A stretch of 64,000 nt of DNA, taken from assembly GCA_047967505.1 (NCBI GenBank), contig CM106538.1. One strand, given 5' to 3'. The notes beneath the pieces are model-generated. The model was not told the DNA's origin, ran no database searches, and saw only the letters and a program-made list of their open reading frames with translations. Both the position numbers and the translations under genes were made by a program. Source of the stretch: Dipteris shenzhenensis (Eukaryota > Polypodiophyta > Polypodiopsida > Gleicheniales). The stretch's first letter is position 1. Every line of letters begins with the position of its first letter. Of this stretch, positions 31,621 through 44,800 are shown one piece after another.

Positions 31621-32420
31621 GGTGAAATAGTTTACAGAGCTTCAAATCTAGTGAACAGTCACCATTCACCAATTGAATTGCTCCAATTAAGAGATAAGTT
31701 CAGGAAATCTTCCCAAAAACGGCTGCCAAAGGACCCTGAACCTTCAGAAGGGCAGAACAGATTTTGTTGGTGACAAAAACGGCGGCAAGTTGGAGACTGT
31801 CCTCCATAAATAGTTTTGTTCTTCATAAGACCTGTGTAAAGCGTAGGATTATTTGTGCAGCCGCAGTCTTCGAGGCTGAGCTCCGTTTGAGAGGGGTAAT
31901 TCGGAAGAAAAGCAGAGGCGTTCGATCAGTTCCTTCATTCGCTCGCTTCTCATCGGATGAAACACCAGTAGAAAATTACCGCGGGTGATGGAACAGGGCA
32001 GGCAAACCCTAGACTCATGCACTGAACGCCATTCCGAAAGTCTACATTTTGGTGGCACCCGGAGACCCTGCGCATGGCCGCGAGCCCGGAGGGGGGGATG
32101 AAGCTAAAGCAAGGCTGGAGCAGGTTCCATGTGCGTGCCGCAGTGGCCAAAATTCCGTGAGAGCTGAAGGCGATGGAGGATCAGAAAGACGGGGAGGTAA
32201 AGGGAGCTAAGGAGTTCGATGGGGAGGGAAAGAGATGGAGAGATCAAATATGAAGAGAAAAACTCGAACTGGGGAGGTTTGTCGCCGTCGCCATCGCCAT
32301 CGCCATCGTTGAGACGCAGAGATCGCTTGCTTCTACTGCAGAGAAGACGACCAAAATCCTTCATCCCCTGTTTCCGGCCCTCTTAACCTAACCCCCACTC
32401 CCCCCCTTTAACCCATCCCG
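31621..32420 (-). promoter_or_regulatory. 5-prime UTR and promoter region of the host gene (inferred)
   Basis: This region lies directly upstream of the exon 1 ATG and is richer in G+C than the flanking repeats, especially from 32,060. It contains a hexanucleotide run of CGCCAT units (32,281-32,311). Several short upstream frames exist. I cannot identify a TATA box or transcription start with confidence, and a 5-prime UTR intron cannot be excluded. Confidence 0.35.
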
Positions 32421-32739
32421 TACCCCCTAGCTCCACCCCTCCCCTCTCATCCCGCCACGTGGCATCCCTCATATGCCCTTCGTCCCCACCCTTCACGCTT
32501 TACCCCACGCCACCACCCCCCTTGTTGTAGACTGGCGAGCATTGGGCAAGGGGAAGGGGCAGGCCGATGGGGAGGGGTTGGCAAGAGCTAAGGAGGAGGG
32601 CGAGAGCTAAGGGGGGGCATCGCCTTCCCTCACCCAATATCCTGCTTCCCTGCATTCCACCACATCAACCACCCTTCACGCTTTGCTTTTATAACCCCCC
32701 TCCCAGACCCTATTATTGCCGAGAGCTGTCGCATTGCCT

Positions 32740-33115
32740 CAGTTCACATGGATTCGACCACATCGTCTTCCCTCCTTTTACCTGGATTTGACAACATCAA
32801 CCCACTTTCCCAGTTTCCCTCAACCAGCACCCTTTTACCTGGATTCGACGACATCAACCCGCTTTACCGGTGTGCGAGTTTAGTGTGCCATCTCTCTTCA
32901 ACAAACTCCTCTCAACTCACCTCGATTCACTAACATCACCTTCCCTCACTCATCGCCCTCTCCCAACTCAAGTTCAGACTCCATTGCAAGTATGCCATCT
33001 CATTAGCAAACTCCTCAACTCTGTTGCATTCGATAACATCGCCTTCCCTCACCCACCGCCCTCTCCTAGTGCAAGTTTTAGACTCAACTTGCAAGTATGA
33101 CATCCCTTCAACAGA
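32740..33115 (+). repeat. Degenerate tandem repeats with GATTCGACAACATC words
   Basis: The words TTTTACCTGGATTTGACAAC and CCTGGATTCGACGACATCAACC recur at about 32,775 and 32,839. A longer unit with CATCGCCTTCCCTCACCCACCGCCCTCTCC recurs at about 32,935 and 33,040, each followed by CAAGTATG. No coding signal is convincing. Confidence 0.6.
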
Positions 33116-34870
33116 CTCTAGAGTTACTTGGATACACTCAACCTCAATCATGGATCTTATAGATTTATACCTATCATTCAAGAATCGACTTCATATCAGA
33201 TGAGATGGGTAAACATGGCAAGGTCATTGTAAGGGATTGATAAATCTACCACCAATTACTCAACCCCATCTTACGTGAATAGGGTGGGGGTGGTCTTAAC
33301 GGTGCTTGCATCACACACAAGCACAATGGGGTTGTGTTTCCCAAACTTAGCAAATCCATAAGGTTGGTGCCTTAGAAGCTACCACTATTGGCATGGTTGA
33401 ATTCGGTTCTTGGCACACCGATTGTGGATTGTCTACCTTATTATTTTGGTGCAATGACACATGCTACAATTCAGGTGTCATGTCAACATTAAAAGACAAT
33501 ATCATAGCATATCACTAACCAAGTCAATTCCCTCTCAACATGACCTATTTATCCTCAGCCTCAAACCCATCCCTTTGTGCTCTCACACATGTTGCTTACC
33601 ATTGGCCACATGAGGGTCCCTTTCGAAGAGGACAAGGCACTGTGATCATCCTCCTCATGCATACCCTTCATTGATAATACCAATATTGAAGAATAGATAT
33701 TAGCAATGGCATTGCTCATCATGCTAGGCCATATTTGCAAGGGCTACTTATTCTACCACCCTACCGATTGCATCATGTTCATTACCTAGTACTACATTGA
33801 GGGATGTTCTCTCATGCCTATAAAGCTAGCCAATTTCATTGTACTTGCCTTCGATGCCCTAGCTCCTTTGTGTCTGATTTGTGAAGAAGATGTCCTATGG
33901 CTTGGACCTCTTACAGTGTCCTTCACATGACTTGAGCTCAATGTGTACAAATATTTAAATAAGAGTGCTTGTCTTAGTTCTTATAAATCAAAGCAGATGA
34001 GGAGTAGATGCATATTAGAGGAACCATGCTCCTGGATATCCATTTCTAGTGCCCCAAATATGAGGGGAGTCTACAATTACATAAACTGAGTGCATAGCAT
34101 ATGAGGCTATATGGATGAGAGGGGGCGAAAAGTAAAATATAAGTAGAGTTTATTCTTTTTAAAATCACCCATAGCCCATCAATCCTTGAATCATTCATGC
34201 ATTTGTACTCTCCCATGAGTACCTTAGGTGTCCTCTTGTGAGGGAAAGAAGATAGACCCTTCCCACATTCAACTTTGGAGGTTGGCAAGCCATTTGTAAA
34301 AAGGGCCTACAACGCTATGGCCCATTATGGGAGAGGGTTTGCCAATACTCATTTTTCAAGTTTTCACATGTTGGGCACACCCTGAATCCGGAATATGGTC
34401 ACCTCAGCCCAAAAGCACAAGGACATGTACTAAGAAAGGAAGGGGGCAAGGGGGGAATATACTCCAATGCTCATAGGACATGCACTATAAAGGGAGGTGG
34501 AATATACCCCATTTGTCCTCTCCAAAGACTCATGTCTTTATGTAATGCGGGTGCATGGACACCATAAGACCATTTGAGAGTGCATTTTCACATTAGCGTA
34601 CCTAACATGGACATACCATCATAAAGGTGATGACATAGGATTACATCCCACATGTTGTGAAGACTCTCCCTCCTTTTTCTCACCAACTAATTTTGTTGAG
34701 AAGGGAGTATCCAGAAGAGGGAGGGGGACTAGGGGTCAAGGGGGGTCTCTATAAGCCTTTAGGGTTTCTACAATGGCTCACCCTATACAAATACTCCTAC
34801 ATTAATGTAGTATCTATTATGTATGCATATGAGCATTGGTAAGCCACTTGAGACGTGTGTGGAATTAGGA
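33116..34870. other. Intergenic sequence, unrecognised
   Basis: Low-coding-potential sequence probably made of very old transposon remains. Some stretches (33,560-33,900) have long open runs in one frame but no motif I can name. Confidence 0.4.
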
Positions 34871-35035
34871 AATGATAGAAAATGAACATAGAAAGTGTGG
34901 AATTGACACACTTACATGTGTAATGACACACTTACGTGATGCTCCATATTAGGCTCACATTGACACACTTAATGAACATGAGGGGCCCTTCACATTAACA
35001 CACTTAATGTGCTGCTCCATATTAGGCTCACAAGT
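34870..35035. repeat. Short repeats with GACACACTTA words
   Basis: GACACACTTA or AACACACTTA occurs four to five times between 34,894 and 35,005, and GCTCCATATTAGGCTCACA occurs twice (about 34,941 and 35,013), forming an irregular tandem array. Confidence 0.7.
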
Positions 35036-37560
35036 TATCAAGCACGCATATAAATGCTCCAAATGCATAGTATTACATGCAACTTGTTATGACCATTCTC
35101 TATTCTATGCCATCAACTCACCCTAGTGGATATTGCAATAAATCAATGTTTACTCATCTCAAAGAAGCACTAGAAATAAGCCCTTGTATTAAACTTACCA
35201 ATATTCCTTTCATTTCAAGGAAATATTAGGAATAAACCCCTCTATTAGATTTATTAGTATCCCGTTCATTCATTTTATGTGTATTCCTTTCATTGATTTT
35301 TTCCTTTCATCCATTTTACCTTTACAAGTTTCAAACAATGTTCTGTACTTCTTTAACACTCAAGTCCACCAAAAGAAAGGAAACCACCAATGTGACAAGG
35401 TAACCCTTGTTGACTCTCCCTTACTACACATCATCTATAATCTAAAAAACGGTGTAGTTTAAAACCTTAATCGATTGAGACTCCGCATAGATGACATACA
35501 TTTGCAACAGCTCAAATGTGTGGGGAGCCATCCAAAGTTGTTATTATGAAAATAAACATCAAACTTGTGCAAAAATATATATATTTAAAATAAAGTACTA
35601 ACCTAACAAGTGTCTCTTGTGGACTTATATCCTCCATTTATCTTTTATCCCTTTCTTAAGCTTTGTGAAGGTGGATTTATAGAAAAGTTTTGACCATGCT
35701 TTCAAAAGGGCATGATATGTTAAGTGCTTTGCTATTGTCTACACATGTGCTTGTTTAAGGAACAATTCAAGGTTATTATTTCAACTATGCTTTGGGTGAT
35801 GTAAAGTCAGCCACATTTCTATACGATAAGGAGTCACCTACTATAACTAAGAGCTAAAACATCCTTCATTGTGCAATAGCAAAATCATTTGTGGACAAGC
35901 GGCCATATGAGATCACACATTATATGCATGTTTGTGTTATCATGTTAAAACTGATGTGTGTCTTCATGTGTATGGGAATAATCCCATAAACAAAACCTAG
36001 AAGACTCATGTTGCACTTTTCGGACAATTTGAGTCCTCTAAATGTCTATGAGAAACACTTCATTTTTTTCCATATGTACTTAATCATGTACACCCATTTG
36101 TTTGCACCTACCTTCTGGCTTGGATGCAACTCACATAACTTTAATGTGGTGTTGTCATATAAAGCATTCATTTATTCATGCACTGTTTTGCCTTTGAATT
36201 GTGCCTCCAAAATAAATTGGCTCTTATATTGCCATAGTAGTTATCATAAGAGCACAACTAATACTTTCAACTTGAATAGTTTCATTTATAAACGTATGTC
36301 AACCTTTGGTGGTTGTTTCCTTCTCTGGTAGATCTCTCGAGTCCTTGTGATTATGTAGATTCTTATTGTACTTATAACTATTCTCCAATTTGTTTCTCTA
36401 AGTATACTTGGCTTGTTGGAGGGATGACCATTTTTCAAGTGAAATCCTCCAAACGTCCGAACGAAGGAAAAAAAAGGCTTCCAACTATGTAAAAATATGG
36501 CAAAAATAGATCCAAACAAAACATAGTTTCACTTAGAAATTTTCAAAGTATTAGAGCGATGCCTATTTTATACACATATCTTTACATGAATCTTTGGGAA
36601 TGGTGAGTAATATAATGGGATGGCTTTTGAAGAAACCCACATGTAGAGTGGACTACTCTATGAAAATTCCCTTATGATCCTTCTTACAACTTTTACTTAA
36701 TAGGGGGTGTCATTGAAAACCCTCTCTCAACCTAGCTTTATGAAAGGGTTTCTCCAAAGAAACCTCATTGAAGCAAGCCATCAAGGTAGTTTCGCTAGCG
36801 AAACCCCTTTGAAGTAGGTGTTCCCAGGTAGTTTCGTTGGCAAAACTACCATGGACAACACTTTTAAAAGTGACAACTTTCACATCCAATGTCCAAATAT
36901 AGTCATTCAGCCACTCAAATTGATTAGAAAACCCCATTTGAACACATGTAAGGGGTTATATTTTGGAAAACCTTGCATATCCAGTATTAAATATTGCATG
37001 TATTTTATGAGAGTGATATATAAGCCCAAATTTACTTAATACTTATTTATAGTAATTTAAACTTCTTGAGAAACATATCCATAAATATCTTGTTATTTAT
37101 TCTATTAAAACACTAGAAAGCTCTTGTCATATTGATATAAATGTGTTTAATAAGTAATTATATATGTATAATATTATTACATTGAGAGTAATTATGAGGA
37201 ATGTTTCTTAAAGGAATTATTTTTCAACACTTTTTAAAGGTAATAACAAGGGTACAAAGGATGTCCATGAATAAGAAAATTTATGTTATGTAAAAAGAAT
37301 GAGTGACTATTTTGTATATTTTTATGATAAAGGGATCTAGTTCTAGGGAAAATAAAAGTTAAAAAAAGATGTTTCCTAAAGAAATACAAATTTTTAAATC
37401 TCTTGAAAAACATGCTCAGATAAACCTGCTCATAGGTTTTTGCTCGTAAAATTGACACATCCGCTTGTTGGTACAATGATCTCGTGAGGTCTTATGATTT
37501 TTTTGACTCTTCTGCGAATTTTAAATGTTCTTCAATTTCTTTCTCTATGTGTATTTGACT
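35036..37560. other. AT-rich intergenic sequence
   Basis: No coding or element boundaries are recognised. A perfect 16-bp palindrome GTTTCGCTAGCGAAAC lies at 36,789-36,804, inside a stretch repeating AGGTAGTTTCG (36,785 and 36,827). Confidence 0.45.
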
Positions 37561-39340
37561 TGTTGGTGTAACCAGCCTTTGTGAAGTTGTTGGTTTCTAT
37601 TTTGAATCTTCATTAAACACTACTCTTGAGACAACTATTTCCCTATCTATTGCATTTTGTTGAAGAGTATCTGGATAAGTCAATTTCTCTTCTAGTTCCA
37701 CTGTTCCTATAAAAATTCATGAATCTTGAGGACACATATTCTCCTCCCCTATCTAATCTTAGTGCCTTGATTTTTCTTATTGTCTAGGTTTCAACTATGG
37801 CTTTGAATGTTTTGAATATATCAAAGAATTCCAGCCTGTCTTTAATAAAGCAGACCTAGCAATATCTACTATAGTATCAATATAGCCAAATAAGTATACT
37901 GCACCATTAATGCTTCCTCAACCTCTTGTTCTAGTTGTGTTTTGTTGGCATTTACATGTTTGTCAAAGCAACATGCTTTGCAAACTTTTCTTAGAAATTT
38001 GAGTGCAATGATGTGTTGATCTAAGGTGACTAGAAGAAGAGGAAGCTTGGAGGACTATTTAGCCTATGCATAGATCATTTAGAAGAGACAGCCCATGAGA
38101 ATCTTGAAGGCCAAGTAGAGTGGTAGGTTTTCTCAAGAGAGCTCATGCGAAGGCTAGGCAATATGTGCATAGAAACATAAAAGATGTTAATGTTGAAGAG
38201 CATGTGAAGAAGCTCCAAATAACTATAGGATAAGTTAAGCAAGAAAATTCTTTAGGAGGAGAGAGGAGTGGTGTTTGGTGTACCACTTGCAACTAGGTGA
38301 ACGTTAGTTCCTCACAAGAGCACCAAGGAAGAAAGCTCTCAAGAAGAGAGTAGGGAAATGGTTGCAACTTTCAATAAGCAAGTTTAGAAGGTAGAAGGAG
38401 CTAGAGAGAGCTACATAAGAGATGCATTTTAGCTCCTAAGGAGGCAAGAAAAAAGAGATACAGGGTAATAGTAAGAAGAAGAAGAAGAAGCTAAGGAGTT
38501 GTTGAACCATGACAATAGTAGTAGGCTCAAGAATCCTTAGACAAGCTCTAAACACGTCAAAAAATGGGAGTATCCATTGAGAGAAGACTTATTGAGGTCA
38601 ACTAGAGGAAGCTAAACGAGAAGCAAAAAAGGAAAGGAGGTGTAGATGAAGTTAAGGTACGAACATGGGTGGCTATGAGTAGAGGCTCAAAGGGAATCCT
38701 AGCTTGACAAGAAGCTTGGTAATGGCTAGGAGATAGCTAAGCTCAAAGAGAAGAGGTGAGTGGAGGAGATAGTCAGAGGCATGGTCGCTTGTAGAAGGAG
38801 GAGAAGCAACACCTTGCTAGATCTTGGAGAAGAAGAAGAATGACAATGTGACCCTCCACCAAAAATAAAACAAAAGAAACATTCAAAAACCTTAAGAAGA
38901 GAAAGCCACTACTCGTTAACACATGGCACTATGATGGAAACTAAGCATACAAGGTTATAAGGCTTTTCCCTCCCATCCTTAATGTCGAGGGCACCCACAT
39001 GAGCCTTAATAGCTAGCCTAGCTTGTCATTGATGAGGAGGTTGTGGGATCAAATCCCCTCCCAACTTGCTTCTACAAGTAGAATATTGTTAGAACTAAAA
39101 TCTAGCAAAGTCCAAAAAGTGAGTTTTTAAATGGTGATGGGAGATCCTATTGCATGCCAAAGGATCCCGGCTCACCCCAAAAGGAGGAAAATTGAGGACC
39201 TATCCTAAGGTAAGAACACCCATGTTTTTGTGGATCAAGAATCTCTTTGGGCATTTGCTCACAGAAAATTGTATGGCCCATCTATATAGGCACATAAGTG
39301 GATGAGTACCCCTATGATGAGATGAATGTCAAAGCATTGA
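37561..39340 (+). other. Probable upstream part of an ancient retrotransposon
   Basis: AG-rich plus strand sequence with AAGAAGAAG runs (38,477-38,490), lying just 5-prime of recognisable Copia remains. No gag motif is certain; it may be the leader or an unrelated old insertion. Confidence 0.3.
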
Positions 39341-42110
39341 CATCATTATAGCGTGCCTCAAGAATATAATGTTTGCCTAGGTGATGCATCTGACAAAGCA
39401 ATGATGAATCATCTAAATAAGATCAAGTTTCTCAAAGATAGACTAATTAAGAATGGCTTTGAAATGGAAGACGTTGAGTTTGAAGTGTTATAGTTCAAGC
39501 AAAATAGGCTATGTTACTTGAGATTACACTAACAAGCCCAAGAATGGTGGGCAAGGCAAGAAATAGTTTATCAAGGTAGATGTAACAAATATAGAGTGAG
39601 AAAGAGGCAAATCATCACCTCTCTTTTTTTTTGAAACATATTTATCTTAGATGTCTCAAGGATATAAGGCCATGCACATATTTCATTGCATCAAAGAAAT
39701 CTAACCGTGGCATTTGGATAGTGGACTAGGGTGCATCAAACATTTGTGTCATAGATGTTATTGGTTCAAGACACTTGATGTACTCAAAGGAGCCTAGCTG
39801 TTCATCTTGGAGACAATCATCCACTTCTAATTGAAGGGAATGGTGGTAAACCAACACATCTTCTAAATGGCAAGATTATGTCCATTGTGGTGTGATTTAT
39901 ATTATAGGATTTGCCGAGACTCTACGATGAATTCTACAATGAAAATATTTGGGATTTCTTCAATGAAAGAAAGTTATCTTAACCACTTATGAAGGAACCA
40001 TTGGGAGCTATGGAACTATTAATAAGTTGCTAGTAACACCACAAATAGAGAGCATACAAGATTTGGGATTTCTTTAATGGACAAGAAGAGAGCATACACG
40101 ATTGAACATACTAGCTGTTCATATTGGGGACATTTGTGGTGTGCTTTGTATCTTATTATTATTCATTCTACAATTTGTTTATTAAAAGATTCGGATTCCT
40201 TCAGTGCTCCTTCAATGACAAGAAGGTGACCGTGTACACCCATGAAGGAACCATTGGGAGAGATGGCATTTTTTACCAGTTATCAATCACACCCCTTAAA
40301 TAGATAGCATGCATGATTGCTCTCAACTATGGCACCAGAGGTATGGAAATGTTCACTTTAAGTCCATCCTATTACTTGAATGTAGGAACAAGTTGTCAAT
40401 CACACCACTTAAATAGAGAGCATGCATGATTGCTCTCAACTATGACACCAGAGGTATGAATATCTTCACTTTAAATCCATCCAATTGCTTGAATGTAGGA
40501 ACATGGCCAATGGACACCCATTCGTCTCATGGGATACAACACATACAATCATTTCCCATGAACAAGTCCAATGGAGCCAAGAGGCCATTGGAATTTGGTG
40601 CACAATTATAGGGTATATGAACTACTACACCATCACTCAGTGGTAGCAAGTACTTTATCACATTTGCTAATGACTATGATAGGAAATTTTACGTCTACTT
40701 CATGATGCAAAGGCATGAACTTCTTGAATAGTTTCAAGAATTCAAGACTATGGTAGAAACTCAGTCTAGTGGTTGAATTAGATGTCTTTGAGTCAAGAAT
40801 GGGGTAGAATCTATCTCCAAAGAATGTACTACATTTTGCAAATAATGGGAAATGTTTAGATAATTTTTTTCATCCACAACACAAGAGCAAATGTCGTGGA
40901 AAGGAAAAATTGCACCACTATTGAGTATGCAAGGAGCATGATGCACACTAATAAGGATAGTTTGGACAATAGCTTATTTGTTGAATTTATCCCCTACTAA
41001 TGCCTTACATGATATGACACTAGAGGAAATATGGAGTGGATATAAGCCTATTGTCCAACATTTAAAGATCTTTGGATGTCAAAAGAAAAAGATAAGTTGG
41101 ATTCCAAGAGTGAGAAGTGCATTATGATTGGGTATGTAGAGAGACATAAAGCCTAATCGCTATACAATCTTAAATCTCATAGAATGTTTGCTTCCCATGA
41201 TATAGTGTTTGATGAGAAAGTAAAGCTGACTATTTGCCATCATGGTTTGGAAGCAATCACATGGAAGAGAAAACAAGCATGTAGATAACAATGACAATTA
41301 AAAAGACATCAAGCAAATATAGAATATCTCACGATATGCTACCTAGTCTTAGTAGGAGCAATCACTAGAATGGGGGAGAATTTTGGAGGGAATGTAAAAA
41401 TTCTCAACCATAGAATGTATCCCATAAGTAGCATGATGAAGAAGCCAAATTATCTAGGCCAATTCAAAACTGGGCAAAGAAATGGTGGATGAGGATGAAG
41501 CCTAGAGGACAACATCAATGCTCAACAAGAGGCCATTGGCTGAAGAAGGATTCTCAACAAGAGGGCACTTACTGATGAGGAGACATTTTCACTAGTCACA
41601 AGGATGAAGACAATCTAGCTTGTTCCCTCTCTAGCATGCAATATGGGTTGCACTTGCATTAGATGGATGTTAACTGTGCATTCCTTAATGGAGAATTATA
41701 AGAGGAGGTGTATATAGGCAGCCAAAAGGATTTGCAAAAAAAGATCTTGAGCACTTGATATGCATTGTTAAAAGCAATTTAAGGCCTCAAGAAGCCCGAC
41801 AAGCTTGGTACAATAAAATTGACATAGTTTAGATAGTAAGGGTTCATAAGGATTGAGCTTGATCATGGAATGTATGTGAAGAAAAATGCAAATGCTCTCA
41901 TAATCATTGCATTTTATGTGGATAATCTAATCATAGCAAGTAGCAACAACAATCTCATCATGGAGGACAAGTTCATAAGGATTGGAGCTTGATCATGGAA
42001 TGTCTGTGAAGAAAAAATATGTGGATAATCTAATCATAGCAAGTAGCAACAACAATCTCATCATGGAGGACAAGTTCAGTATTTGCAAATAGTTTGAAAT
42101 GCATGACTGG
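39340..42110 (+). pseudogene. Ancient, heavily decayed Ty1/Copia element
   Basis: Domains appear in Copia order despite many stops. A gag-like helix is seen near 39,400 (DKAMMNHLNKIKFLKDRLIK). A protease trace near 39,720 has a Trp-Ile-Val-Asp context. The integrase core at 40,630-40,800 reads SLSGSKYFITFANDYDRKFY, VYFM, EFKTMVETQSSG. The integrase C-terminus is at 41,055-41,220 (HLKIFGC, KLDSKSEKCIMIGYVERHK, HDIVFDEK). The RT at 41,650-41,940 shows a QLDVNCAFLNGEL-like palm start and FYVDNLIIAS, where the catalytic second Asp of YVDD is Asn. A 125-bp stretch around the YVD motif is partly duplicated (41,846-41,969 and 41,971-42,073). LTRs are not recognised. Confidence 0.7.
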
Positions 42111-44150
42111 GATTCTTACAATACAAAACTAGTTTGTCCTATGGTGCAAAAAGATTTTAGAGTACTCTTGGCCAACTAGACAAGAATATTGAAGCAATAG
42201 CCTAGCTAAAGAGGATAACAACAACCTAACTAGATAAAGACAAAATTGAAGAATTATCTGGAGTTGGTACAAAACACTTCAAGCCAAAATCAAAATCGAT
42301 GTTATCACAAAAGGAGAGAAGAAACCTTGAAAACTTGGAAATGAGAACTTGGCCACAAAACATTGGATAAGACGATAGCATTTTGGAGGGTAGTCCAAGT
42401 TTTAAAAGGGTGTGTAGTATGGCAAGTTGGAATGACCATGACCTTACCTAGGAGAAGTGACAACTTTTGCAAATGAAACACTGTATCATGTAAGTTACCA
42501 CCTAGAAACACATGACAAAAGTAGTTATACTATAATGGGAAGATTTGGGGATTAAAACTATAAGATAGATAAATCTAGCACCCATAATGGCACCTCAATA
42601 GCATGTATTCAAGCAGCCCTTCAAGTAAAGGCAGCCATATCATCCTAAAGAGAATTTTGTAGACCCCAAGGTATGCTTGTTTGATTTTACTACTACGTCA
42701 AATAATAGCAATGAAATGAGTGTCCACTATTTCTAAAGCATCAAGAGGAGGTGAAGGACATCCTAAGAAAATACTAAGATGGTGAACTAAAAGAACTAGA
42801 AAGTAACATGGTGCTAGATGAGCCCTTAAAGGATAAATTTGATGAGAGACTAAACCCAACACCAATGGCCATGCTGCATTTGTAGACATGGAAGGTGCTA
42901 AGGGGTGTTGTGTTTAGACTTGATCCAGATTGCATTGGATGTTTGATGTGGAGAAGTAGGCCTAGAAGGTAGGAGACCAAAAACAAATATGAAGACCTCA
43001 TTGGCATCTAGAATCATACCCCATGGTGCTAGTGAAGGATCCAATATCATTTGGACTCCCTATTCTAGAGCCACATCAAGTTATATTGCAAAACCAATCA
43101 AAAGAGAAAACAAAAGCCAAATATTACCTATGGGAGGAAATGCAAAAACCAAAGGTCAAAATAATAGTTGGGCAAAATCTTTCTATAGTACTGGAATGTA
43201 GAGAGGCCTTGGTGAAGGAGATATATGGGAGATAGTTACAACCTTGAAGAGTAAGGCTAAGAAGAAATTAATTTTTGGATACCATAGTGGGCATTGTGGT
43301 AGAGAAAAGTAATGCCCTCCAAGTACATAAACACCAAGTTATAGCAGCAAGGTAGCTCCAAAAGCTGGGAGCATCTATTTGTGGCCAAAATATTTTGCTA
43401 GAAGGAAAATCTATAGTGAATTTTCTATTTTATGACACCTAAAAGGAGTTGGGCATTAGCAATATGACTAGCTATGTTCTCCATCAAAATTAGTGGATCA
43501 TATATATGTCAAGTCTAAGGCTTGTTTGGGGCTTGGGGAGCAATAATGATCTTTTCGATGATCTTCAATATACTTAAGATGGAAGAGATATTCAAATCTA
43601 ATTAACATAAATGATAATTGGGCTAATGACTAGATCACAATCAATAAGGGCAAAATGATGAGAAAGACTCAAGTCTCCATGCTTGGAAAGGTCAATCCCA
43701 CCACAAGACCGATGTACATGAGAGGACTGAATTAGCCAAAAGAATTCGGGAATGATGCTGAGGATGCCATTATGAAATCCATTCCATCTCTGGTCCCCAT
43801 CTTTGAGATTGAGATTTAAAGGTCATGGCTCAATACCAAGGCCAAGGTGGTGAGAATGTCAAAGTGATCAATGTTTTTGTAGTTCACAAAAAGAGGATAT
43901 TAATAAGATGGACTTGTTCCAAGGCTTGTCAAAGATGTATGGGTTCCAAGGGTTGCCAAGTTTTCACAAGATACAAATGACCATGATTCTTGAAAATTTG
44001 TGCATAAGGTTGAGATGGATATGATGTGCAAGATAAAAGAAGATGCCCTAGTGAAGTTAATCAGGATGATCATGCATGCAAAAGATGGCGCATGTTGATG
44101 CAAAGCTTGACTCAGATTTTGAGCACTTGAACTCCTCAAGTATACATTTT
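42111..44150. other. Old repeat-derived sequence, unrecognised
   Basis: No convincing coding frames. Part may be gag-side sequence of the Gypsy relic that follows, but I cannot show this from motifs. Confidence 0.3.
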
Positions 44151-44800
44151 CTTAAAGTTATTAGGACATGAGCAAGATAGACCCAAAGATCTATTAGCAC
44201 TACATTAATAATATGGAGGAAGCCACTCTTGTTCATCTAGAGTGATGTTAGTAGTGGTACTAGATGAATCTCAACTAAGCATTGAGGGTGAAAGAGGAAA
44301 GATGGGATTCATTTATTGAACTAATAAAAAATCACATGGATATCCCCAGTTTTTATCCATGCTAAAGAAAGTGGCAAGTTGAGGGTGTGTGTGGATCACT
44401 ATAATCTTAGTGCATAGAACAACGATAGACTCCCCTACCTTTCATGGATTCCATGGTGGATTTTGTTGCCAAGCATGAGATGTATTCCATTTTGGATGGA
44501 TTTTGGGGATACAACTAGGTATAGATGGCACTAGTAGATAAGGATAAGATGGCCTTTGTGAAGAAATAGAGAGCCTATGCTTCAAATGTCATGGTCTACA
44601 TGGTACTAGTAGATAGGGCTAAGGTGGCCTGTGATGGAATAACGAGCCTATGCTTCCAATGTCATTTTGGTGACCTTTCAATGAATGGCCTAAGAAACCT
44701 TTGATGAGTACTTGATCTCCTTAATGTAAGAGGGAACACTTGGATTACTTGACTGAGTGTTTGACTAAATTTCAATAGTCTAGTTTGCATCTAAATCCGG
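44151..44800 (+). pseudogene. Relic Ty3/Gypsy reverse transcriptase
   Basis: RT motifs survive across stops: SGKLRVCVDHYNL (44,370), LPFMDSMVDFVAKHEMYSIL near 44,440, DGFWGYN, then VDKDKMAFVKK and RAYASNVMV (44,540-44,590). This pattern is that of Gypsy RT with PLPF..D..LD.VAGHE. A block of about 76 bp (ACTAGTAGATA..GCCTATGCTTC) is tandemly duplicated at 44,530 and 44,606. No LTRs or other domains are clear. Confidence 0.6.

Noticed and set aside
32104-32364. 86-codon minus-strand ORF upstream of the host gene
   Set aside because: Contains a simple Gly-Asp repeat from the CGCCAT run and no motif; more likely 5-prime UTR or promoter.
33540-33930. Possible protein-coding stretch in intergenic sequence
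   Set aside because: A long open run exists, but I could not match it to any family and stops appear on both sides; left as unrecognised.
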